From assembly GCA_050299855.1 (NCBI GenBank), contig JBNKWQ010000002.1, positions 7,440-71,439 of the forward strand: 64,000 nucleotides of DNA. Reading direction: 5' to 3'. Of the stretch, positions 1-9,097 are shown piece by piece. The stretch comes from Hahella sp050299855. GTDB taxonomy: Bacteria; Pseudomonadota; Gammaproteobacteria; Pseudomonadales; Oleiphilaceae. The position numbers were made by a program, and so were the translations under genes. How positions within the stretch are numbered: the first letter of the stretch is position 1; every line of letters begins with the position of its first letter. Below the pieces are notes generated by a model. That model made no database searches. It saw nothing but the letters and a program-made list of their open reading frames with translations, and was not told where the DNA came from.

Positions 1-185
1 GCATCGGGCTCCGTAAAAGTCAGGTTCAGGTGGCCACGCAGATTGGGAAACATTTCAGCCACGGCAGTGCCAGCCTCGGTTCGCGAAGTAATGACACTGA
101 TCTCAGCCTCCGGATGTGCGATCAACAAACGAATCAGTTCCACTCCGGTATATCCGGTACCACCAACAATGCCTACTTTAACCAC
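1..185 (-). CDS. argC: N-acetyl-gamma-glutamyl-phosphate reductase, N-terminal part (cut by window edge)
   Basis: The 61 visible residues begin MVKVGIVGGTGYTGVELIRL, the Rossmann NADP-binding loop and flanks of ArgC. The enzyme reduces N-acetylglutamyl phosphate to the semialdehyde in arginine synthesis. The start is GTG at 185: a TGA lies three codons upstream in frame, and a GGGGGA stretch before it can act as a ribosome binding site. The rest of the gene lies left of the window. It is divergent from the CLC gene. Confidence 0.9.
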   Translation of the reverse strand, partial: MVKVGIVGGTGYTGVELIRLLIAHPEAEISVITSRTEAGTAVAEMFPNLRGHLNLTFTEPD

Positions 186-481
186 GATAACTCAATTCCC
201 CCGAATCAATGAAAGAACTTGCCACTATCAAAGCTGATTGAAACTCAGCTTTATTTGCTAAAAAATGCCGCTAACCAGATGATTTTACTGGTTCTCACAT
301 AAGTTTAGCGGATTGCGTATACTAACAGCATTTAACGTGTTCCGTAGAGTAGGGTTTACATTTTTACACTTAAGGACTGCGGAACCGATCAGCTGCCATC
401 TGCAGCCCCCTGTCACCTCGCTCAATTTCAGATCAGTTGTGCCTGCCACTAGTGATTAAGTGGACGCACTAAGGAGCCATA
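186..481. promoter_or_regulatory. Divergent intergenic region argC / CLC gene
   Basis: About 300 bases without a credible gene. It must hold the leftward argC promoter and the rightward promoter of the CLC gene. The AAGGAG at 471-476 is a strong ribosome binding site for the GTG at 482. I could not pick out a convincing ArgR box or a single clear -35/-10 pair. Confidence 0.5.
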
Positions 482-2287
482 GTGCCATTCAAGGAGAAAA
501 TTAAACTCCCATTGAAGCTTCCCCCAGCCTGGAAACAACGCTGGGATCTTTCCACGCAATCATTCCGTCGGCGTGTGGCCAGTTACGAAGCCTTGCCACA
601 ACTGGCACTGCTGGGGATACTTTCCGGCGTTCTCACCGGGGGTGTCATATTGCTGTTCCGTTTTGCCATCGAATGGCCTTTGTCTCATTTTTTACCGGAT
701 GGGAATTCAGAAGCCTTTGAAGGTTTAAGCTCCCTGATAAGAGTCGCACTGCCATTAAGCGGCGCTTTTCTGCTAGCCCTGATTCTGATCAGACTAGGCG
801 TACAGCAACGTAAAGTAGGCGTCGCCCATGTCATGGAAAGACTCGGTTATCACCAGGGCTATATGTCTTTCCGGAGTGGGCTGCTGCAATTTTTTTGCGG
901 CATGATCACCATTATCAGTGGCCAGAGCGCAGGCCGGGAGGGTCCGGCAGTACACCTCGGTGCAACGGCTTCCAGCCTGTTAGGTCAGCGAATGAGCCTG
1001 CCTAACAACAGTATCCGCATGCTGGTAGGCTGCGGGTCAGCGGCAGCAGTATCAGCCTCCTTCAACACCCCAATCGCCGGCGTCATCTTTGCCATGGAAG
1101 TGGTAATGATGGACTACACGATTAACGGGTTTACCCCCATTATTCTAGCCGCCGTGACCGCCGCAGTAGTTTCGCAGACAGTGTATGGAAATGATCCGGC
1201 GTTTATCGTACCGGATTTCGGCCTGTATTCATTACTGGAACTACCCTACGTGGTCGCTGCTGCTATCCTGATCAGTCTCGTTTCGGCACTGTTTGTCCAT
1301 GTGATGATGCAAACCATGACCCGGGTGACTCTGAGCTTAATGTGGCGTCTACTGGCTGCCGGGCTGATTACCGGTATCGCAGCATTGTTGATGCCTCAGG
1401 TCATGGGCATTGGCTATGACACCGTAAACCAGGCCATTGCCGGCACCTTGCCGTTCCTGATGCTGATGGCCATTGCCATGGTTAAATTGCTGGTGACTTC
1501 AACCAGTATCGGCCTCGGCATGCCCAGCGGCATTATCGGCCCCACACTCTTTATAGGAGCATCTCTTGGCGGAGCCTTAGGGGTCCTGGCACAGAGCCTG
1601 ATGCCAACCATAGCTTCGCCCCCAGGCTTTTATGCCCTCCTAGGCATGGGGGCTATGATGGGATCAGTGCTACAGGCCCCCCTTGCAGCGATCATGGCGG
1701 TGATTGAGCTCACAAGGAATCCCAGTATCATACTGCCGGCTATGCTGATCATTATTCTGTCCAGCTTGATAGCCAACCACTATTTCCGTCAAAGATCCGT
1801 ATTCCAGACCATCCTGACCGCTCAGGGACTGGACTATAAAGCCGAACCTCTGACCATGGCATTGCGACGCATATCAGTGGGTGCGATTATGGAACGCAGC
1901 ATCAAGAGGGCGAAGCAACAAGTGGAATGGGCCGAGTGCCAAGCGGTACTGAAGGAACAGCCCAAGTGGATCATTATCGAGGGCGAGGACCACCCAAGAG
2001 CCGTTCTGCCTGCAGCAGACCTTGCCCGCTATATGGACGAAGCCCAGACGCAGGATGATTTTGATGCGGAGACCCATATCGTTGACCTTCTCCATATTCC
2101 CGCACAGCGTAAAGACGTGGCGTCACTGCATATTCAGGCAACTTTGGAAGAGGCGTTACAGCGGTTTAATGAAAAAGGCGTCGAGGCACTCTATGTGGAA
2201 CGCACGACAGCCCCTTTGATTAAACCCATCATAGGTGTGATTACCCGTGTGGAACTGGATAATTTCTATCGCTATAAAGAGAAATAA
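482..2287 (+). CDS. CLC-family chloride channel/transporter with cytoplasmic C-terminal domain
   Basis: A 601-residue inner-membrane protein of the CLC family. It has the gating-glutamate loop GREGP near residue 151, the segment FNTPIAGVIFAMEV near 200 and the filter-like MPSGIIGPTLFIGA near 347. Residues ~1-440 form the membrane domain; ~450-601 are cytoplasmic and end in what looks like a CBS-type regulatory region. Two features differ from E. coli ClcA. The GSGIP filter motif is not recognisable (KVGVAHV occupies that place), and the residue that should match the proton glutamate E203 appears to be Val (MEV), as in CLC channels. The start is GTG behind AAGGAG. Family is certain; whether it is a channel or an exchanger, and its anion, are open. 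Confidence 0.9.
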   Translation: MPFKEKIKLPLKLPPAWKQRWDLSTQSFRRRVASYEALPQLALLGILSGVLTGGVILLFRFAIEWPLSHFLPDGNSEAFEGLSSLIRVALPLSGAFLLALILIRLGVQQRKVGVAHVMERLGYHQGYMSFRSGLLQFFCGMITIISGQSAGREGPAVHLGATASSLLGQRMSLPNNSIRMLVGCGSAAAVSASFNTPIAGVIFAMEVVMMDYTINGFTPIILAAVTAAVVSQTVYGNDPAFIVPDFGLYSLLELPYVVAAAILISLVSALFVHVMMQTMTRVTLSLMWRLLAAGLITGIAALLMPQVMGIGYDTVNQAIAGTLPFLMLMAIAMVKLLVTSTSIGLGMPSGIIGPTLFIGASLGGALGVLAQSLMPTIASPPGFYALLGMGAMMGSVLQAPLAAIMAVIELTRNPSIILPAMLIIILSSLIANHYFRQRSVFQTILTAQGLDYKAEPLTMALRRISVGAIMERSIKRAKQQVEWAECQAVLKEQPKWIIIEGEDHPRAVLPAADLARYMDEAQTQDDFDAETHIVDLLHIPAQRKDVASLHIQATLEEALQRFNEKGVEALYVERTTAPLIKPIIGVITRVELDNFYRYKEK

Positions 2288-2565
2288 CACCCTTTGGTGT
2301 TCAACTCTTAGGAACCATGGGAAACGCGCAATAAGCCATAGCGCGTCCAGAAAGTAGTTAGTGCCTATCCATAAACACCCGATGATAGGCGAACGCCAAT
2401 GTCGCTAAACTAACACGGCACAGGGAAGTGCCACCAATATTGATGATGTAATCCATTGATTTTGCGAGCAAAACAAACCTTATGACTCCCATAAACGGCA
2501 GGGAAGCCGTTTATGGATGAAAACTAATTATTTATGGCCAGATTTAATTCTATAAAGAGGACAAT
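2288..2565. other. Intergenic region with hairpin
   Basis: No credible gene here. Bases 2489-2516 form a perfect 11-bp hairpin (CCATAAACGGC / GCCGTTTATGG, 6-nt loop) just upstream of hemJ. No T-run follows it, so it is not a classical terminator. It could be a leader structure or a repeat remnant. Confidence 0.5.
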
Positions 2566-2988
2566 ATGCTCTGGGTCAAGGCCTTCCATATCATTGCTGT
2601 TATTTGCTGGTTCGCAGCAATTTTTTATTTACCGCGTCTGTTCGTTTATCACGCCATGGCGGAAGACCAGTCCAGCATCGAGCGTTTCAAAATCATGGAA
2701 CGCAAGCTGTATAGAGGCATTGGCACCCCGTCCATGGTGCTTACCATTGCTTTGGGTATCTGGCTGCTTTCCTATGATTTCCAGGGCTACTTTTCCCAGG
2801 GCTGGGTACACGCCAAACTCTTTCTGGTCGCGGTGTTAATCGCCTATCACTTATATTGCGGACACCTCATCAAGGTATTCAAAGAAGATCGCAATCAGCA
2901 TTCTCATGTTTTCTATCGCTGGTTTAACGAAGCCCCGGTGTTGATATTGGTGGGCGTGGTGATCCTGGTGGTAGTAAGGCCTTTTTGA
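2566..2988 (+). CDS. hemJ: Protoporphyrinogen IX oxidase HemJ
   Basis: This 140-residue integral membrane protein has four hydrophobic segments and matches HemJ (formerly UPF0093). Typical features are the N-terminal LWVKAFHIIAVICWFAAIFY with its conserved His, the segment MERKLYRGIGTPSM and the C-terminal WFNEAPVLIL. HemJ oxidises protoporphyrinogen IX to protoporphyrin IX in heme synthesis. The stop codon overlaps the start of thiD, so the two are probably co-transcribed. hemL, also a tetrapyrrole gene, lies 1.5 kb downstream. Confidence 0.93.
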   Translation: MLWVKAFHIIAVICWFAAIFYLPRLFVYHAMAEDQSSIERFKIMERKLYRGIGTPSMVLTIALGIWLLSYDFQGYFSQGWVHAKLFLVAVLIAYHLYCGHLIKVFKEDRNQHSHVFYRWFNEAPVLILVGVVILVVVRPF

Positions 2989-3791
2989 TGTTTCCGGAAG
3001 CTAAACCTGATCTAAACAATCCACCTGTCATTCTGGCAGTGGGAGGGTTGGACCCCAGCGGTGGTGCAGGCCTGCATGCCGATATCAAGACCATAACAGC
3101 CCTGGGTGGGCATGCCTGCAGTTTGGTCACATTGCTGACCGTGCAGGACAGCCATCGAGTCTACGAATCTCACCCGATGGCAGTGGATGTCCTGGAGTCA
3201 CAGCTACAAAAGCTAGTGACAGACATCCCTCCGCTGGCGGTAAAAGCCGGCGCTTTAGGAAACACCGACACCGTTCGCTGGCTTGCCAACGGGTTCAAGA
3301 GGTTGCAGGGACAATCATTCAGAGTGGTTGATCCGGTACTCAAGGCTGGCGGGGGAGGCTCACTAAGCTCTTCGGATATGTTGTCTGCATTAAGGTCAGA
3401 ATTACTGGCGCATACGGACTTGCTGACACCCAACGTCCTGGAACTATTTGAAATTACCGGTGAATACAACGAAGCCTCGGCCATTGCCATGCTCTTTCAC
3501 CTGGGAGTAAAACATGTACTGGTCACCGGCGGTCATGACGATACCCCAAACCTCATTCACAATCGACTCTATACTGACGATGGCCAATACCAGCAATGGC
3601 AGATTCCACGGCTGGCAGGGGAATTCCACGGAACAGGCTGCTCGCTGGCCAGTGCGATCACCACCCTGGCGGCCAGAGGCCTACCACTACCCCAAGCCAT
3701 CGAGCAGGCCCAGGACTGGATAACCCGATGTCTAAAATCGGCCTACAAGCCCGGTCGGGGACAATGGTTTCTAAATTCTGGAACAATCTAA
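2988..3791 (+). CDS. thiD: Hydroxymethylpyrimidine/phosphomethylpyrimidine kinase
   Basis: A 267-residue ribokinase-fold enzyme that phosphorylates HMP to HMP-PP for thiamine synthesis. It shows the N-terminal GGLDPSGGAGLHADIKT motif and the C-terminal anion-hole/catalytic motif HGTGCSLASAI near residue 214. ATG at 2988 overlaps the hemJ stop (TGATG); a TTG one codon earlier is an alternative. thiE follows one base after the stop, so the two thiamine genes form one unit. Confidence 0.93.
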   Translation: MFPEAKPDLNNPPVILAVGGLDPSGGAGLHADIKTITALGGHACSLVTLLTVQDSHRVYESHPMAVDVLESQLQKLVTDIPPLAVKAGALGNTDTVRWLANGFKRLQGQSFRVVDPVLKAGGGGSLSSSDMLSALRSELLAHTDLLTPNVLELFEITGEYNEASAIAMLFHLGVKHVLVTGGHDDTPNLIHNRLYTDDGQYQQWQIPRLAGEFHGTGCSLASAITTLAARGLPLPQAIEQAQDWITRCLKSAYKPGRGQWFLNSGTI

Positions 3792-3792
3792 A

Positions 3793-4446
3793 ATGCCCTT
3801 ATCAATATCCACCTCAGCTGTATTGCCATTAAACGGCGGCCTCTACGTCATCACCGATTCAACACTCTTACCAGGCAAGCAGTTGTACGATGCGGTCGAG
3901 GATGCTCTGAGGGCAGGAGCCGCCCTGGTTCAATATCGCAACAAAACCTCAGACCCACATACCCGGCAGGAAGAAGCCCGGCACCTGAACCGGCTATGTC
4001 AATCCTGGCAATGCCCGTTGATTATTAATGATGACCTTGAGCTTGCGGTTGCTGTGGGAGCAGCCGGAGTACACCTTGGTCAAACTGATGGTTCGGTGCA
4101 GGCTGCCCGGCTTAAAATGGGCTCCGGGGCCATTATTGGAGTCACCTGCCATAACAGCCTGGAATTAGCTCGGCAAGCGGCCGAGGAAGGCGCCAGCTAT
4201 CTGGCCTTCGGAAGATTTTTTTCTTCATCCACTAAACCGCAGGCACCACCGGCAGAACTGCAGATTCTTATGCAGGCCCGCCACTTTACGGGCCTTCCGG
4301 TCGTTGCAATTGGCGGCATCAATTTGGACAATGCGCGACAGGTACTTAACGCCGGGGCAAATTATCTTGCCGTGATTCACGGCGTCTTCGGCCAGGATGA
4401 TCGTCATAGCGCTGCTAAAGCCTTTGTCGATCTCTTTGCCCACTAA
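3793..4446 (+). CDS. thiE: Thiamine-phosphate synthase
   Basis: A 217-residue TIM-barrel enzyme that joins HMP-PP and the thiazole phosphate to make thiamine monophosphate. The diphosphate-binding QYRNKT near residue 46, IINDDLELA, GVHLGQTDG and the C-terminal VVAIGGINLDNA are diagnostic. The gene starts one base after thiD and is followed after about 40 bases by hemL. No thiazole-branch genes are present in the window. Confidence 0.93.
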   Translation: MPLSISTSAVLPLNGGLYVITDSTLLPGKQLYDAVEDALRAGAALVQYRNKTSDPHTRQEEARHLNRLCQSWQCPLIINDDLELAVAVGAAGVHLGQTDGSVQAARLKMGSGAIIGVTCHNSLELARQAAEEGASYLAFGRFFSSSTKPQAPPAELQILMQARHFTGLPVVAIGGINLDNARQVLNAGANYLAVIHGVFGQDDRHSAAKAFVDLFAH

Positions 4447-4486
4447 CCCAATTTTTACAGCCAGCCAAGCTCAAACAGGAACAACC

Positions 4487-5770
4487 ATGACAGAGTCAGA
4501 ATCCTTATTTACCCGTGCCCAGGAATTTATTCCAGGCGGTGTGAATTCCCCCGTGCGGGCATTTAAGGGCGTAGGTGGAACCCCCATCTTCTTCACTCGC
4601 GCTGAAGGCCCTTATATGTACGATGAAGATGGCCAGCGCTATATTGATTACATCGGCTCCTGGGGGCCAATGATTCTCGGGCACGGTTTCCCCAAAATCC
4701 GCGCAGCCTTGGAAACACAGTTGATTCAGGGCGTGGGATTTGGCGCGCCGACCCGTATTGAAGTGGATATGGCAGAAAAGGTCTGCAGCCTGATGCCCTC
4801 CATTGATATGGTACGCATGGTCAATTCCGGCACCGAAGCCACCATGAGCGCTATCCGTCTAGCTCGTGGTTTTACCGGCCGCGACAAGATCATAAAGTTT
4901 GAAGGCTGCTATCACGGCCACTCGGATTCACTTCTGGTGAAAGCCGGTTCTGGAGCACTCACACTAGGTGTTCCCAACTCACCAGGCGTACCCGCCAGCA
5001 TTGCGGAACACACTATCACCCTGACCTTTAACGATATTGCGCAGGTGAGGGCCTGTTTTGCTGAAATCGGCGAGGAAGTGGCGGCCGTTATTGTGGAGCC
5101 GATTGCCGGCAACATGAACTGCATTCCACCGATACCCGGCTTTCTGGAGACATTGAGAGAATGTTGTGATTCTACAGGCGCAGTACTGATTTTCGATGAA
5201 GTCATGACCGGCTTCCGGGTTGCACTCGGTGGCGCACAAGAAGTTTATTCAGTGAAGCCTGATCTGACCACGTTAGGAAAAGTCATCGGCGCCGGGCTGC
5301 CGGTAGGTGCCTTTGGTGGCCGTCGTGACATCATGTCCCACATCGCACCGGTGGGCCCGGTCTATCAGGCAGGGACTTTATCCGGTAACCCGCTGGCTAT
5401 GGCGGCCGGGCTGGCTATGCTCAATGAAATCAGCCAGCCAGGATTCCATGACGCTCTCGGCGCCAAGGCCCAGCGCTTGGTTAACGGCTTGAAGCAGGCT
5501 GCCACCGATGCAGGAATATCCATGACCACTCATCAGGTCGGCGGCATGTTTGGTTTCTATTTCTCCGATGATGAAGTCATCACCGGATATGATCAGGTGA
5601 TGCGTTGCGATATGGAAAGATTCAAAGCCTTCTTCCACGGCATGCTGGAACGTGGCATCTATCTGGCACCGTCAGCGTTTGAAGCCGGCTTTATTTCATC
5701 AGCCCATAGTGACGAAGATATTGATGCGACCTTGCTTGCCGCCAGGGAAGTCTTAGCAACTCTGTCTTAG
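4487..5770 (+). CDS. hemL: Glutamate-1-semialdehyde 2,1-aminomutase
   Basis: A 427-residue fold-type I PLP enzyme that converts glutamate-1-semialdehyde to 5-aminolevulinate in the C5 heme pathway. It has NSGTEATMSAIRLAR, GCYHGHSDS, FDEVMTGFRV and the PLP lysine in TLGKVIGAG. ATG at 4487 gives the usual HemL N-terminus (TESESLFTRAQEFIPGGVNS); an upstream in-frame start would run into thiE. The last codons are duplicated: a ~15-base unit ending GCAACTCTGTCTTA is repeated across the stop at ~5757-5783. Confidence 0.96.
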   Translation: MTESESLFTRAQEFIPGGVNSPVRAFKGVGGTPIFFTRAEGPYMYDEDGQRYIDYIGSWGPMILGHGFPKIRAALETQLIQGVGFGAPTRIEVDMAEKVCSLMPSIDMVRMVNSGTEATMSAIRLARGFTGRDKIIKFEGCYHGHSDSLLVKAGSGALTLGVPNSPGVPASIAEHTITLTFNDIAQVRACFAEIGEEVAAVIVEPIAGNMNCIPPIPGFLETLRECCDSTGAVLIFDEVMTGFRVALGGAQEVYSVKPDLTTLGKVIGAGLPVGAFGGRRDIMSHIAPVGPVYQAGTLSGNPLAMAAGLAMLNEISQPGFHDALGAKAQRLVNGLKQAATDAGISMTTHQVGGMFGFYFSDDEVITGYDQVMRCDMERFKAFFHGMLERGIYLAPSAFEAGFISSAHSDEDIDATLLAAREVLATLS

Positions 5771-5807
5771 CAACTCTGTCTTATAGCAAAAACTCTGAAG
5801 TAACATC

Positions 5808-5841
5808 GCAGCGGCTCAGTTCCCGGGGTCAGGGCCGCTGC
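5808..5841. terminator. Hairpin between convergent hemL and TPR lipoprotein gene
   Basis: GCAGCGGC (5808-5815) pairs perfectly with GCCGCTGC (5834-5841) around a GC-rich loop. It sits between two convergent genes, where a bidirectional terminator is expected. A T-run is lacking, so factor-dependent or imperfect termination is possible. Confidence 0.5.
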
Positions 5842-5849
5842 CTCATCAT

Positions 5850-6386
5850 CTATAACGCGGCAGCTTGCTCCCTGGCTGTCGCGGCTCCGGCACGGTCTCC
5901 CTTGCCATCTCTGACAATGGCCAGTGTTTGCAATGACTTTTTGCGAAAACGGCTGTCAGTGCCACTTAAAGCCACCGCTTTCAGGCATAACTGCTCCGCC
6001 TTGTTGTACTCACCCAAGTCATACTTAACCTTCGCCATTTGCAGGTAGACCTCTCCTGCCTGGGGCGACATGCGCTGGGCTCTGTCCAGTAACAACAAGG
6101 CCTGGTCGTACTGTTTTTGACGGGCGAAAGAATCGGCCTGCGCCAACACCTGGACTGCTGCGCCGGAGGGGCGTTCGCGATCAATTTCGATAGGTTTGGT
6201 AACGGGTTGAGCCCGACGCTCAGGTACCGGCTCCTGGATTGTTGGTTCTTGGGTTGCAGGCCCCTCTTGTCCTGGCACGGGCTGTCTACTTATGGGAGGG
6301 CTTGCCGGTGTGGAAACGCATCCTGTCAGGAAGATGGACATTAACAATGCTATAGCGCTAAAGCGCTTGATTCTATGGCCAGTCAT
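5850..6386 (-). CDS. TPR-repeat outer-membrane lipoprotein
   Basis: From the ATG at 6386 this is a 178-residue lipoprotein: a basic n-region (TGHRIKRF), a hydrophobic stretch and a lipobox LTGC, then a Pro/Gln-rich linker and TPR-like helices (residues ~80-175, including YDQALLLLDRAQRM and YNKAEQLCLKAVAL). An ATG at 6488 is also in frame, but it would bury the signal peptide. It lies downstream of mrcB on the same strand and may assist the peptidoglycan synthase, by analogy with lipoprotein activators; that is inference from position only. Confidence 0.8.
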   Translation of the reverse strand: MTGHRIKRFSAIALLMSIFLTGCVSTPASPPISRQPVPGQEGPATQEPTIQEPVPERRAQPVTKPIEIDRERPSGAAVQVLAQADSFARQKQYDQALLLLDRAQRMSPQAGEVYLQMAKVKYDLGEYNKAEQLCLKAVALSGTDSRFRKKSLQTLAIVRDGKGDRAGAATAREQAAAL

Positions 6387-6541
6387 AGGGTTCTCAATGG
6401 AAATCAAAATTGCACCAAAAAGCTTGTGGTTTTGTATATTTGTTTGCATATAAGGTTGTTCCAATAATCCATTTTGGGGGACTGCCAATTAATCCAGCCA
6501 TCAGTCGATCCTTAAAACCGCCTAAACATACCCCAAGGATT

Positions 6542-8887
6542 TCAGTCATTCCACCAACTGCGCAACCAACGCTGCAAGAAATTCCCACGATCCACACAGT
6601 GGGCTTTTTCCTGCGGCACGGATCCCTGCATAAACGGCAGGGCGATTGCTCCCTCACAATGCTCTGCGGACAACAGGCCGGAACTATGATCCACCCAGGC
6701 CCATTCTACCGACTCCGGCGCACCCGGAATAAAGGGCACTTGCGGTAAGCCCTGATAAAGGGCCTTCCAGGCCAGCAGGGCTCCAGTTGCTCCCGTCAGA
6801 CTGGTGGAACTGTTGTCATCTTTGCCCATCCATACCGTGGTCATCAGTTGGCCGTTAAAACCTACAAACCAGCTGTCACGATAGTCATCCGTGGTGCCGG
6901 TTTTACCCCCTAGGTGATAATCCTCGGGAAACATTTGATAGACGCTACGTCCGGTACCCGTACGCATCACGTCGAACAATCCGTATTGGCCCAGATAGGC
7001 AATACCAGGCTCCATGACCTGCTCTGTATCGTAGGAATAACGGGATAATAATTCGCCACCCGCAGTGGTAACCGCCCGTATGGCCCGCAAGGGTGTGCGG
7101 AAACCGGTTGAGATCAGGTTCTGATACATCCCGGCCACTTGTATAGGCGTCAAACTCAGGGCTCCCAGCAATACCGAGGGATACGGCTTAACCTCCACAT
7201 CCACTCCCAGATTTCGGATAGTGGACAGCACTTCAGGCACGCCCACTTCCAATCCGAGCCTCGCCGTGGCCAGGTTCAACGATCTGGCCAGCACTTCCTG
7301 CATGATCACCGGCCCGTTGGATTCACCGTCATAGTTGTGCGGAGTCCATTCATCACCGTTGTCGAATTTGAGCATGAAAGGTTCATCCTGCAGGACAGAA
7401 GCTAGAGTATATTTATCCGACTGCTTCAGCGCTGTGAGCATGATGAAGGGTTTCACCAGCGAACCGATCTGCCGCTTCGCCAGCAAGGCACGGTTAAAGC
7501 CACTGAACTTGGGCTGCCGATCCCCTACCACGGCCACCACTTCACCGCTGCTGACTGCAGTGGTGATCATCGCTCCCTGCAAACCTTGGTTACGCCCAAC
7601 GGATTCCTTCTGCTTGATGGTTTGACTCAATGCCCGCTCAGCTTTTTCCTGCACCAGCGGATCCAAAGTAGTGAATATCCGCAATCCTTCAGACTGTAAA
7701 TCCTGCTCGCGATAGTCGGCCGTCAGTTGCTGTTTAACCAAATCCATATAGGCCGGGTAATCACTGGTACTGTAATTGGGCCGTGGTATCACTCCCAGCC
7801 CCCTGGCTTTATATTTGAGCGACTCAGCCTGGGTAATCAGTCCGGCAGCCTGCATCTGGCCCAACACCAGATCGCGTCTTTCCCGGGTGCGTTGCGGGTG
7901 GCGGCGGGGGTTGTAGTAACTGGCCCCTTTGACGATGGCAACCAGTAAGGCGATCTGATCGGGGCGAAGATCCTCAACGGCGGTGCCGAAATAGAACTGA
8001 CTGGCCATGCCGAAACCATGTATGGCGCGGGCTCCCGACTGCCCCAAATAAATCTCGTTGGCATAAGCTTCCAGAATCTCATTCTTGTCATAATGAAATT
8101 CCAGCATCAGCGACATCAGAGCCTCATTGGCCTTACGAACCAGACTTTGCTCGTTACTGAGAAAAAAGTTCTTCACCAATTGTTGGGTCAGGGTACTACC
8201 TCCCTGCACAACACGTCCGGCACGAATATTCGCCATCATGGCGCGCGCAATGGACAAGGGCGAAATACCAAAGTGCTCATAAAAATGCCGGTCTTCAACT
8301 TGAATCAGGCTCTGTTCCAGCAAATCAGGTAATTGTTGTAGGTTAACCAGTATCCGGTCTTCCTGTTGTGCCGGATAGATACCACCAATTTTAAGCGGCT
8401 CCAGACGAGCCCAGGAGACGTCCTCATAGCGCAGATTCATTAAGCGTTCGATTTTGGACTCACCAAATTCGATACGTATCTGCTGCGGTTTTTCTGCGCC
8501 ATCGGCAAAGGTAAAACTGCGTGTGTATATTTCAACCGCATAGCTGCCTGCAGCAAAAGTCCCCGGGCGATCCGCTTTCTGTCGGCGTTCATAGCCCAAC
8601 AGCGCCAGCTCGGTTTGCAGGTCGTCCTTGCGCAGCTCAAGCCCAGGGTAAATTTCCAGTGGACGGGCATAGACCTGAGCCGGAATCTGCCAGCGCTTGC
8701 CATCAAATTTCGACCTTACCGTGGCATCCAGATAGACACACCATAGGGTCAATCCCAGAATCAGTACCAGCAATGACTTCAAAAGGAGGGACTTCCAGCG
8801 TTTGGGCGTCCCCGGCTGTTTTTTTGATGACGACTTGCGGGGACTTGGCTTGGGCGTGGTCTTGCGGGATTTGTTCTGTTTAGACAT
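6542..8887 (-). CDS. mrcB: Penicillin-binding protein 1B (bifunctional peptidoglycan synthase)
   Basis: A 781-residue class A PBP. It has a Lys/Ser-rich cytoplasmic tail, one TM segment (~33-53), a UB2H-like domain, a GT51 glycosyltransferase (EDRHFYEHFGIS, GGSTLTQQLVKN, ANEIYLGQ) and a transpeptidase domain with SxxK (GSLVKPF) and KTGT motifs. It polymerises and cross-links glycan strands in the periplasm. The N-terminus, MSKQNKSRKTTPK, fits the basic tail of the family. It is divergent from the kinase/ATPase gene. Confidence 0.95.
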   Translation of the reverse strand: MSKQNKSRKTTPKPSPRKSSSKKQPGTPKRWKSLLLKSLLVLILGLTLWCVYLDATVRSKFDGKRWQIPAQVYARPLEIYPGLELRKDDLQTELALLGYERRQKADRPGTFAAGSYAVEIYTRSFTFADGAEKPQQIRIEFGESKIERLMNLRYEDVSWARLEPLKIGGIYPAQQEDRILVNLQQLPDLLEQSLIQVEDRHFYEHFGISPLSIARAMMANIRAGRVVQGGSTLTQQLVKNFFLSNEQSLVRKANEALMSLMLEFHYDKNEILEAYANEIYLGQSGARAIHGFGMASQFYFGTAVEDLRPDQIALLVAIVKGASYYNPRRHPQRTRERRDLVLGQMQAAGLITQAESLKYKARGLGVIPRPNYSTSDYPAYMDLVKQQLTADYREQDLQSEGLRIFTTLDPLVQEKAERALSQTIKQKESVGRNQGLQGAMITTAVSSGEVVAVVGDRQPKFSGFNRALLAKRQIGSLVKPFIMLTALKQSDKYTLASVLQDEPFMLKFDNGDEWTPHNYDGESNGPVIMQEVLARSLNLATARLGLEVGVPEVLSTIRNLGVDVEVKPYPSVLLGALSLTPIQVAGMYQNLISTGFRTPLRAIRAVTTAGGELLSRYSYDTEQVMEPGIAYLGQYGLFDVMRTGTGRSVYQMFPEDYHLGGKTGTTDDYRDSWFVGFNGQLMTTVWMGKDDNSSTSLTGATGALLAWKALYQGLPQVPFIPGAPESVEWAWVDHSSGLLSAEHCEGAIALPFMQGSVPQEKAHCVDRGNFLQRWLRSWWND

Positions 8888-9097
8888 TGCCTGCAGTTTC
8901 GATTAGAAAATTGATAGAAATGGGGTGATGACAAGACATCCGGCTTGCATAACCTGCCAGACAGTGCGCTATCATACTCAATTTATTCATGTCCTTGTTA
9001 TTAAAAGGCATGAAATTCGCGCAATAAAACATTGTCGACAAAGGACGCGCAACCTCCTATCCGTTGCACGTTACAAATGAATAAAAAGGAGCGACGC

